A program made the position numbers and the translations under genes. This document shows, piece after piece, positions 27,004-35,455 of a stretch of DNA of 64,000 nucleotides. The notes beneath the pieces are model-generated. The model worked only from the letters and a program-made list of their open reading frames with translations, was not told the DNA's origin and made no database searches. Origin of the DNA: Paulinella micropora (lineage: Eukaryota; Cercozoa; Imbricatea; Euglyphida); the NCBI GenBank assembly GCA_009731375.1, contig BJOX01000217.1, forward strand, positions 300,751 through 364,750, read 5' to 3'. Position 1 is the first letter of the stretch. Each line of letters begins with the position of its first letter.

Positions 27004-27330
27004 TTCTTCTTCCTCCTCCTCCTCCTCGCAATCTAGTCAGAGGGCATGTGGCGTGTTACACACTTGGGGTCAAGGCCAGTATGGAAAGCTGGGCCACGGC
27101 GACCAACTACCACGCGCTCGACCCACTGCCGTCAATAGCGATAGATAGTAGAATAGGTGGCCAGGTAGGTAGATAGATATTATAGATAGGGAATGTGGTG
27201 TGTGATTTACGTGGCGCGACGGCCTGTATGGTTACGGCCATGAGTTGCCACGCACCCGACACACTGCGGGATAGATAAGCGGGGACGTAGGTAGGTAGGC
27301 AGGCAAGTAGATAGGCATATAGATAGATAT

Positions 27331-27415
<85 letters not shown>

Positions 27416-27426
27416 AATAGATAGAA

Positions 27427-27501
<75 letters not shown>

Positions 27502-27935
27502 TGCTTAATCTATGGGCGTGGCGTAGCTTGAAAAGCCATTGCCTCCAATTCTACCCCCGGACAAGAACTTTCAGCACCTGCCAAGCTGCACACCAACCAC
27601 TGTCTCGCTGTGGTTGGTGTCTGTGCCCAGTTCAAGCCGAAAGGTAGCCGAGCCCTTTTGAACTATACAGAACAACACTAGAACACTCCCCCAGGGGCGT
27701 GTGCCGTAAGGAGATGATGCGCCTGTAAACCGAGGTTTCAGGAGTTCACGCTCGTTGTGAGTAACCTTCTACAACCCCGACTTCATCAACCCTTTGCACC
27801 ACGGCCCTGGTCAGGAGTTGGTTGCCTGTTTAGCCCTTGCGCTGCGCGCGATTAACGGCGGACACAAAATCGTCATTATAGGGGGTTTGGTTTTAGGCCG
27901 GAGCACTGCGCAGCTGGCCCTCTGCATCCCCCCGG

Positions 27936-27997
<62 letters not shown>

Positions 27998-28959
27998 CAT
28001 TGGGTCAGGGCCATGAATTACCACGAAGCCGACCCACTGCGGTACAATATTAGATAGAAGGTAGGCAGGTAGAAATTTAGATACATCCATATACGCGCAT
28101 AAGAAATTTTGTGTCTAGGTTGATGCGTTAGGCGCGTGTGTGTCCGACGTGTCTATGGGCAGTTTGTACTGTGCCGCCGTTGTGGGGGGACAGGGCTTGG
28201 TCTATAGGTATGTAGAGATATCAATAGATACATGGATAGAAAAATAGAAGAAGAAGAAGAAGAAGAAGAAGAAGAAGAAGAAGAAGAAGAAGCAAGTGTG
28301 TCCGACGTGTCTATGGGCAGTTTTTACTGCGCCGCCGTGGTGGGAGGACCAGACTTGGTCTATAGGTATGTAGATAGATAGATATAGATAGATAAATAGA
28401 TAAGGAGATAGACGGATAGATGACTAGGATCAAAACTGTACGGGCAGTTTGTATTGCGCCGCAGTGGTGGGTCTATAGGTATGTAGAGAGATAAACCGGT
28501 AGACAGATAGATAAATAGATAGATGCATAGGTGGATTCAGAATGAGACTGGAACTACAGGTATTATTCTGAAGATTCAAGTGCCTAATCTATCATTCATG
28601 AGCCAGTGTGAATGCACCGATCTCAATCCTCAGTCAGTAAGTAAGATACGACCATACTGAGTATGTCGTGCTGAACCTCGTCCTCGCCCTCACCCTCGCC
28701 GCCCTCGCCCTCGCCATCGCCCTCGATCTGAAGCCACGGGCGTGAGCTTTCGAAGACTGCCTTTCGATTGATCTTAGCATTACTACTAGCAGACAAAGAC
28801 GAAGTCATAGTTGACTAATTTTTCCATTTGAATGTCTCCAGTGATATATGAGGAGGAGGACATAATCCCTCTTCTTTCTCTTTCTCTTCTCTCTCATCTA
28901 GCTGGGGCTATGGCCTGCACGGCAACCTGGGCCTGGGATCGCGCGCGTCGGTATACACA

Positions 28960-29024
<65 letters not shown>

Positions 29025-31085
29025 GCATTATATATATATGTATACATATGTATATATATATATATATATGTATGCATGTATTGTATGTATGTATGTACAT
29101 ATAGGCGTCTGTGCCGCAGCTGGTGGATCCGGCCCGGCTCCAGAAGGTCAGATCCGTCCACTGCGCAAAAGGCCAGATTAACCCCGCCACACGCCTTGTC
29201 TCTGCCGTTGATGCCAAAGTCGGGAAGACGGGCCGGAACAAGCCAGGCAGCAAGCAAGTCAGGCTGGCCACACAAGGCAGGTATGTATGTATGTATGTAT
29301 GTACGTATGTATGTATGTATGTATGTATATAAATTTATGTATGTATGTATGTATGTATGTATGTGTGTGTGTATGTGTGTTATGTATGTATGTATGTATG
29401 TATGTATGTATGTATGTATGTTTGTATGTATGTATGTATGTATGTACGTATGTATGTATGTATGTATTTGTGTATGTTTGTCTGTGCGCATGAACCCCCA
29501 CGCGTTGACAGTGGCATGGGAAGGCCATATCTATAGCTGTGTCGATCTGTCTGTCTGTCTGCAGTGAGGGCCCACACGCGTTGGCAGTGTCATTGGAAGG
29601 CCTTATTTACAGCTGTATGTGTGTGTGTGTGTGTCTGTCTGTCTGCCTGTCCGCAGTGAGGCTCCACACGCGTTGGCCACAGTGTCTGTCTGTCTGTTTG
29701 TCTCTCTGTCTGTCTGGAGTGAGGGGCCACACACGGCAGTGAATTGGGAAGGCCACATCTGCAGCTCTGTCTGTCTGTCTGGAGTGAGGGGCCATACACG
29801 TGCAGTGGCATGGTCAGGTTGGTCCACCGCGCAAAGTCCCAAATCAACCCCGCCACACGCCTATCCGCTAAGCTGCATGGAAGGTGGAAATGGTACTCAG
29901 GCGCGAACATCAAGATCGCGCAGGAGCTCGGGCTGCTGAAGGCCACATCTAGAGCTGTGTCTATGTGTCTGTTTGTCTGCAGTGAGGGTCCTCACACGTT
30001 GGCAGTGACATGGGAAGGGCACATCTACAGCTGGGGTACATGCCACAAAGGGATATTGGGTACTCAGCATGTATAAATAACTGTCTAATATTCATACTTG
30101 TACAAGAATCATGCGATAGAAATGCATATATTAATAAATGTGCAATATTTATATTTTTGTGAGTACCACACGATAGAAATAAGTGAGGCACAATCTCGCC
30201 TATTGCTCACGTGTATACTTGAAATTTTATTGAACGTTGTCTTAGGCAACCTGGCTAACCGTGCGCTTTCTCCCCCTTACGATGAGCTCTTTCCCTACAA
30301 GCTGGGCGGGCCCCTGCGCGACTTGACCACGCCACCGGCCCGGCCACGTGATTCGGGGCAAAAAAGGCAACGGCCGCTCCGGCCGAAGCCGCTCTCCCAA
30401 CCGGCCCGCCTCTCCCCTCTTTCCCGAAGGTTAAGCTGTTCCACACTCCCTCAGGCTTCGTCCGCGACCAAGATTGCGCAAAAAGCGGTCGCTGAGCTTT
30501 CCCGCTCGGCCCGCGCCGTGGAACTTCCCGGGAAATCGACCAGGTGTGCGCGTCCTCCATCTGCAAAACCCCTAAAATTTGCACAAAAGTCGGTTGTGGC
30601 GCGTCTGCAGACGGGGCAAGAACAGCCAGGAAGCTTGGCATGGCCTGCTGCCGCCGCACAAAATGTGAGAATAAGAGAGGCAAAAGCTGCAGAGGGAGGA
30701 CGGTCGGCTCGGTTGGGGCAAACAAGGAAACAGAACGCTTCGGGCAAGAGAGAACAAGAGAAGACGTATAGCCACAGCACAGGCAAGAAGAAAGGTTTGG
30801 ACACGACAGGGAAAAGGATGGTGGACCATTCCACTAGCAAAGAGATGGCTAGTAAGGACAATAAAAACTCAGACTGCAGAGACGGGATAGTCAGAGCACA
30901 TGCAATCAAGGTGACCGCTCAAGTGAGGGATCAAAACGGCGAAGGGCTGGGTCAAAACGGCAAAGGACAGGTTCAGGACAAGCGGCAGAAAATGCCGGGA
31001 AAAGGCGTGCAAGAAGGACAGTGGGGACAAGGGAAGGAGAAGGAATACGGTCAAGATCATTCTGGTTACTTATCGGGAGAAGAGG

Positions 31086-31139
<54 letters not shown>

Positions 31140-31270
31140 CCTTTCTTCCTTTCTTTCTTTCTTTCTTTCTTTCTTTCCAAGGTGGTGTTGGCTGCGTCCT
31201 CTTCGATTCACTATGCCGCGGTTACATCAGAAGGCTTGCTGTACACCTGGGGTTGCGCCTCCACTGGTCG

Positions 31271-31312
<42 letters not shown>

Positions 31313-31873
31313 TGTGTGTGTGTGTGTGTTTGAGAGTGTGTGTGTGTGTGTGTGAGTGAGTGTGAGTGGGTGTGTGTGTGTGTGTGTGTGTTTGTAACAT
31401 TGTATATGTCATTTGATACATGATATGTAGTTCATGCATGGATGCATGTATGTGTGCATGTATGCATGTATGTGTGAGTAGGTCGCATGGGTGTGTCTCA
31501 ATACTTGACTGGGCTGTCTGGCCACCGCTCGTGCCTTAAGTGCTATCTCTCAGCGCCGACCCCTGTTTGTATCAGCCCCGTCATGATGGGGCACGAGACT
31601 TGCGCTACTGGATCGAAAGCAGGGAAAGCTATCACTAAGCTAGCAAAGAGTACGAGGTGTGCGAATAGTATTAATATTATTAATAACAGCGCGCGAGACA
31701 TGACGACGAGGACAAAGACAGCAACGACGACGACGACAACCACAACAACAACAACAACAATTGCCGCAGCATGGGCCAGGAACACTGCTCCGCTGGTGTT
31801 GAAGGTGGTGCAATTCGCCTCGTCTCGCAGACACATGGTGGCAGTGTGTGACCCTGAAGGCAGCGCGGACTGA
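19901..31873 (+). CDS. RCC1-type seven-bladed beta-propeller protein, about 20 exons
   Basis: RCC1 propellers act as nucleotide-exchange or chromatin- and partner-binding scaffolds; the partner here is unknown. Seven WG blade motifs appear in order: [76 protein letters not shown] and [14 protein letters not shown]. Seven is the number in a closed RCC1 propeller. Long insertions interrupt it: a Lys/Arg/Thr run in blade 3, a Pro-rich and poly-Ser stretch before blade 4, and about 250 basic residues before blade 7. The chosen start gives the first blade immediately; 19805 is an alternative in-frame start. The gene ends with [13 protein letters not shown] and TGA at 31871-31873. Splice phases agree along almost the whole length; only the exons near 20342 and 21123 are unsettled. 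Confidence 0.85.
20096..20310. repeat. TATC/CATC array
   Basis: Starts about 16 bases after the donor of the RCC1-gene exon ending 20079. Confidence 0.95.
20370..21080. repeat. TATC/CATC/TACC/TGTC array
   Basis: Nearly 700 bp of variant tetranucleotides between exon fragments at 20342 and 21123. A short unique island (atgcgtatgtcctcagatat) interrupts it near 20960. Confidence 0.95.
21159..21478. repeat. GATA/GATC array
   Basis: GATA with scattered GATC units, beginning a few bases after the donor of the 21123 exon fragment. It is opposite in orientation to the 20370-21080 array. Confidence 0.95.
21715..21969. repeat. GATA/GACA array
   Basis: GATA array with two GACA blocks, ending directly at dispersed repeat family C copy 1. 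Confidence 0.95.
21975..22414 (+). repeat. Dispersed repeat family C, copy 1
   Basis: About 400 bp starting near ttaatctatgggcgtggc, with gttcaagccgaaaggtagc, ccccaggggcgtgtgcc and tatagggggtttggtt in order, ending in a C homopolymer. A diverged copy is at 27505-27935. It carries no long open frame. Confidence 0.9.
22415..22689. other. Assembly gap (275 N) after a C homopolymer
   Basis: Follows about 34 C at the end of repeat family C. Confidence 0.98.
22782..22918 (+). repeat. Dispersed repeat family B, copy 2
   Basis: Almost identical to 15831-15968 in the same orientation. A GATA array follows about 65 bp later. Confidence 0.9.
22986..23218. repeat. GATA array
   Basis: GATA with a few variant units, in a large intron of the RCC1-type gene. 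Confidence 0.95.
23242..24077. repeat. CATA/CATG array with embedded TA run and 10-N gap
   Basis: Over 800 bp of ACATAC-type repeats, including about 80 bp of pure TA at 23616-23695 and ten N at 23715-23724. It ends at the acceptor acatacag of exon 24079. Confidence 0.95.
24116..24272. repeat. CT array filling a short intron
   Basis: The whole 157-nt intron between exons 24079-24115 and 24273-24330 is CT with TATC patches plus a short acceptor region. Confidence 0.9.
24331..24451. repeat. GAA array at a splice donor
   Basis: Starts within the donor itself (caag|gtaagaagaagaag). With three-base periodicity it could read as Lys if unspliced, but phase fits splicing to 25797. Confidence 0.9.
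24545..24717. repeat. GATA/GGTA array
   Basis: GGTA ends around a GATA core, joined directly to repeat family A copy 3. Confidence 0.95.
24718..25072 (-). repeat. Dispersed repeat family A, copy 3 (full length)
   Basis: Inverse of copies 1 and 2, extended by a further part (gcgcaagctacaatgatgac, cctagcccgggctatgcaac, gaatgcagtcacc). GATA arrays lie on both sides. Confidence 0.9.
25134..25257. repeat. GATA array
   Basis: GATA array between family A copies 3 and 4. Confidence 0.95.
25258..25617 (-). repeat. Dispersed repeat family A, copy 4 (full length)
   Basis: Close to copy 3 over the full unit, with small indels. A GATA array follows at 25620-25735. With copy 3 and its GATA tract it makes a roughly 540-bp tandem pair. 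Confidence 0.9.
25620..25735. repeat. GATA array
   Basis: Array after family A copy 4, before the RCC1-gene exon at 25797. Confidence 0.95.
27150..27500. repeat. GATA arrays around a decayed RCC1 exon copy
   Basis: GATA arrays (mainly 27318-27500). Enclosed at 27190-27280 is a decayed copy of the blade-4 exon: it reads [20 protein letters not shown] and has a TGA just upstream. Confidence 0.85.
27505..27935 (+). repeat. Dispersed repeat family C, copy 2
   Basis: Diverged copy of 21975-22414, with an extra short inverted segment near 27595-27620. It again has a GATA array on its left; on its right it has ccccccggg and another GATA array (27938-27995). Confidence 0.9.
28002..28046 (+). pseudogene. 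Second decayed copy of the blade-4 RCC1 exon
   Basis: Reads [14 protein letters not shown], against [15 protein letters not shown] in the exon ending 27130. Only the 3' half is present and the donor is lost. Confidence 0.7.
28293..28478 (+). pseudogene. Two further copies of RCC1 exon 28119-28207
   Basis: Copy at about 28296-28365 reads [19 protein letters not shown] and keeps the tatag|gtatgt donor. Copy at about 28442-28478 keeps only [13 protein letters not shown] sequence and the same donor. A GAA array (28245-28293) sits where the first copy's acceptor should be. Whether any is used as an alternative exon cannot be told. Confidence 0.75.
28965..29103. repeat. TA and TATG array
   Basis: Intronic TA run after the donor at 28951, ending at the acceptor acatatag of exon 29105. 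Confidence 0.95.
29281..29480. repeat. GTAT array starting at a splice donor
   Basis: The donor of exon 29105-29280 is itself the first unit (gcag|gtatgtatgtatg). Confidence 0.95.
29490..29945 (+). pseudogene. Array of decayed copies of RCC1 exons 29983-30059 and 29105-29280
   Basis: Five partial copies of the [17 protein letters not shown] exon at about 29495, 29563, 29657, 29722 and 29784, several with a preserved gtctgcag acceptor. One partial copy of the preceding exon at 29815-29945 reads [14 protein letters not shown], against [14 protein letters not shown] at 29159-29200. Only the last copy (29983) carries the SWG motif and joins in phase. Confidence 0.8.
31086..31178. repeat. TATC then TTTC array
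   Basis: Fills the 97-nt intron between RCC1-gene exons 30246-31084 and 31182-31266, and starts at the donor. Confidence 0.95.
31267..31480. repeat. GT array and GCAT repeats
   Basis: GT/GAGT array, then gcatgtatg repeats before the last RCC1-gene exon. Confidence 0.9.
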
Positions 31874-32111
31874 GCCCGCGGGTTCGAGTCAATAGTGATA
31901 TTGATAAACTCCTTGAATTCTGCTTTTCACCGGTAACTTTTTCCGAGCTACTGTGAACCACTTTTACTTAATATGATATTAATACTCATGATTGAAGCGT
32001 TCATGACCAAGACAGGAGAACATTGATTGAAGTTATTTTTTTAAAAGCTAGGAAAGAGGGGAGGCTGTTTGGAGAGCTATGTGATTGACTGACTAGAAAA
32101 AAATTGAAATT
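31874..32111. other. 3' flank of the RCC1-type gene
   Basis: Short unique region between the RCC1 stop and the gypsy LTR. No canonical polyadenylation signal was identified with confidence. Confidence 0.5.
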
Positions 32112-32325
32112 TGTGGACATCACCCCCCGAATTATCCGGTAAAAAACTTATTGAAAGATTTCGTCTGGCCGGACACGTCTGAAATGCCAATTTGATCCTG
32201 GTCTTTTGGCGGCTTTTTGTCTTTGCGTCACTGAGCTAATATAACGAGACATCATTCTCTTTTTTGAGGACTGTGGTTATATTACCGACTTACTCTTCCA
32301 TTGAGCTATCGTTGGGGATAGTACA
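32112..32325 (+). repeat. Element 1 5' LTR (214 bp)
   Basis: Matches 46446-46670. Two bases after its end lies tggagtccatagc, whose TGG start is the form expected of a tRNA primer-binding site; the tRNA was not identified. Confidence 0.9.
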
Positions 32326-32958
32326 TTTGGAGTCCATAGCTAAAGGCTGATTTCTTTTCTGATCTGTCGTACAGACATCAGATAAGCACAAATTTATTTT
32401 TCGCTGATCTGTCGCACAGACATCAGACGAAAACAAACACTCCTACTCATCCTCAAACAAAAAACTTACAAACAAGCAATCAATTTGTCACAAGCTGGCA
32501 TAACCTTTAGCCCTTGTGCACATTTGGCTTCTGTATGCTCTTCTACAAGACACCAGACCACACCTACTCCACTCCCTCTTGCTGCTTGCATAAAGCCGCC
32601 AAGTAGGACAAGTGCGAAACAAACATCAGACAAACACACAGGCAGAGGGGAAACGAGCAAAGCACTCCCACTCTCTGTTCTGAACCATTTTCCTTGCATT
32701 TTCTCTGCAGAAACCAGAGGAGATTACACTGGCATCTCTCACATAAGAGCAAGACAAATATCGAAGCACTGTCCGACGACAGACTGACTTCTACAAAACA
32801 GCTCTTTTGACCAAACTATCGTTATCTCTGTGTAGGGCCTGACGCCCCATAACTATTTCAACAGAGAAAAGGAAGAAGGAGAAGAAGGTTGCATAGAGTG
32901 ATAAGAATAACAGAGAAAAAAAAAAAAAAAAAAGCAGACGTGACTCTCATAACATAAG
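32326..32958 (+). other. Element 1 leader with duplicated hairpin
   Basis: About 630 bp before the Gag start. At 32359-32381 and 32404-32426 a 23-nt hairpin (stem ctgat/ctgt with acag/atcag) is repeated 45 bp apart; the copies differ by one base in the loop. An A run (32918-32934) precedes the ATG. No upstream ORF of note. Confidence 0.6.
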
Positions 32959-34723
32959 ATGGAAGACGAGAATGAGCAGGCTGGTGTGACACCAACTGAT
33001 TATGGTCCTAGTGAGGGAGGAGAGGAGCAGGAGACTCAGTACTCAGAAGAGAGGGGGGATAGAGATGGAGAGGAGAGAGAGGAGTATACGTATACAGCCG
33101 ATGTAGAGTCGACAGGGGGGGGTAATGCACAAGAAGCGAGTGCAGGTCAGACTGGAGGCTCTCCACTGACAGAGGCAGAGAGAGAGATGGAGGATGTTGG
33201 CCAGAATATCCCAAATACATGGGAACAGTTGGCTACATATGATGATGAAGAGTCCTTCTTCCTTAACTACCCAACCTATTATAAAACACACATCTACATT
33301 CCTTACGAGAAAAGGAATAGACCAGGACAAGGTCAAAGCAACCTCCTGATCGAAATTCCCGGCCTTGCGAAGCCTCTCTTCAACAAAGTGAGGTTTGAGC
33401 ACGAAAGAGTGCCATTGCAGGATATCAAGTATGGCGACACTCTTACACTGTGCGACATATACGACATATCTGCAACACTCTACGCTGCTGTGCTCGTTGC
33501 GGAATTTTATGAACGCACAAACATACAGTGGAAAAATAAACGCACAACTGCAGCATGGCTGTCTGTCTGTGGTGTCCCCACTGATATCAAGAATCTAGAA
33601 AGAAAGTTCGAAGGTAGAAACCAAAGTGGCATTGAGTTTGCCCTTGAGGCTTTTGTAACTGCCTTCACACGGGCTTACAACGAAATGTACAAAGCACTGA
33701 AAGACAACACAAGGCAACATCCTGTTTACGAGGAGGTTGACCAGTCTTGTCAGGTGCTTGAACGCCTCACACAACTCCATAAGGGCCTCTTTGAGGGGAA
33801 GGAGCAAAAACCAACATGGAAACAATGGGCCCACACGAAGAATCACACTCTCATTAAAGGCCCTCTCACAACAATCCCAAATAATAACAGAGCTGATAAG
33901 TCTTCCATGAGAGAAAAGGCACACTTCCTCTCTAGTGCCACAGGGCTTGCACAGTTCGTGACTCATCTAGCACGACAGGTGAAAGAAGAAGAGACGAGAC
34001 AGAAAGAGGAGAAGGAGCAGAAGGAGAAGATAGCTGTGGCAATGGCAGTAGCACGGGTGGCTCCACAGCCAACGGCTCCACCTACCACATCTAACCCAGC
34101 TCCCAAGAAAGCGGGAGGAGGATCCACAGGAGGAGGACCCCAAGGGGGAGGGACAGTAATTAACTTGACTGAATCCCATAAGAAAAAGCAGGCGCTGCAG
34201 GCAGCCCTAGCTAAAATCAAAATTGGGGGAGGGGGCCTTAAGCTCTATGCTATCACTGCCAATGAGGCTGACACAGAGAAGACCCTCATGACTAAGCTCA
34301 ATGAGATGGACAGATGCTTCCAGCAAAACCAGTGTGAGGTGGAGCAGGAGTATGAAGTCCTAGAACATCTCTGTGATCGATCCCTCCTTGGAGCTGGTTT
34401 TGATCGTATAACTTACGAGAAGTACAGAGGAGAGGAGGAGCTAGCAAGGAAAGGTGGACATGCAGAGATGAGTTGTACTCTGGCCATTGCTGCCCTCATT
34501 CGATACTTTAAGGCAAGTGGATACCAACACTTGTGCACGGGCACATTGATTGGGTTTGAAATTTTCGACTTAGTATCAGAGCAGTTGCAGTCTGCCACTC
34601 AGCTTGCATCTGTCTTAACAAATGTGGGCACCCAGTACACTCTCTTTTATAACCACAAAGCCATACTCCTATATTTCCTCAGTGCTTTGCACGTCTACAA
34701 CAAAAATAAGCTCACACTGCTCA
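32959..34723 (+). CDS. gag: Element 1 Gag-like polyprotein start (truncated by gap)
   Basis: Opens with an acidic N-terminus (MEDENEQAG), followed by a folded-looking region (WKNKRTTAAWLSVCGVP and onward), a Glu/Lys-rich coiled segment (residues about 340-365), a Pro/Gly linker (GGGSTGGGPQGGG, about residues 383-395) and a Cys-containing C-terminal part. The frame runs open for 588 codons until the gap at 34724. No CCHC zinc knuckle is visible before the gap. Position and lack of other homology make it Gag by inference. Capsid assembly would be its role. Confidence 0.6.
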
Positions 34724-35455
34724 NNNNNNNNNNNNNNNNNNNNNNNNNNNNNNNNNNNNNNNNNNNNNNNNNNNNNNNNNNNNNNNNNNNNNNNNNNNNN
34801 NNNNNNNNNNNNNNNNNNNNNNNNNNNNNNNNNNNNNNNNNNNNNNNNNNNNNNNNNNNNNNNNNNNNNNNNNNNNNNNNNNNNNNNNNNNNNNNNNNNN
34901 NNNNNNNNNNNNNNNNNNNNNNNNNNNNNNNNNNNNNNNNNNNNNNNNNNNNNNNNNNNNNNNNNNNNNNNNNNNNNNNNNNNNNNNNNNNNNNNNNNNN
35001 NNNNNNNNNNNNNNNNNNNNNNNNNNNNNNNNNNNNNNNNNNNNNNNNNNNNNNNNNNNNNNNNNNNNNNNNNNNNNNNNNNNNNNNNNNNNNNNNNNNN
35101 NNNNNNNNNNNNNNNNNNNNNNNNNNNNNNNNNNNNNNNNNNNNNNNNNNNNNNNNNNNNNNNNNNNNNNNNNNNNNNNNNNNNNNNNNNNNNNNNNNNN
35201 NNNNNNNNNNNNNNNNNNNNNNNNNNNNNNNNNNNNNNNNNNNNNNNNNNNNNNNNNNNNNNNNNNNNNNNNNNNNNNNNNNNNNNNNNNNNNNNNNNNN
35301 NNNNNNNNNNNNNNNNNNNNNNNNNNNNNNNNNNNNNNNNNNNNNNNNNNNNNNNNNNNNNNNNNNNNNNNNNNNNNNNNNNNNNNNNNNNNNNNNNNNN
35401 NNNNNNNNNNNNNNNNNNNNNNNNNNNNNNNNNNNNNNNNNNNNNNNNNNNNNNN
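34724..35455. other. Assembly gap (732 N) in element 1
   Basis: Should contain the protease, reverse transcriptase and most of RNase H. 732 bases cannot hold these, so either the gap length is wrong or the element is deleted here. Confidence 0.95.

Larger units (their letters stand above)
26024..31873 (+). other. Exon map, RCC1-type gene, 3' half
   Basis: Exons: 26024-26257 (includes Lys/Arg and Thr runs from GAA and CAA repeats), 26439-27130 ([19 protein letters not shown], Pro-rich, [12 protein letters not shown], poly-Ser, [15 protein letters not shown]; possibly with an intron over the TCT tract from 26795), 28119-28207, 28902-28950, 29105-29280, 29983-30059, 30246-31084, 31182-31266 and 31482-31873. 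All junction phases agree. The 839-nt exon 30246-31084 encodes a basic low-complexity insertion after PYKLGGPLR. Confidence 0.75.

Noticed and set aside
28623-28808. Minus-strand [19 protein letters not shown] onward, with a Gly/Glu run and an F-box-like ending
   Set aside because: It lies in an RCC1-gene intron, half of it is a GCCCTC hexamer repeat, and no further exon or motif supports a gene.
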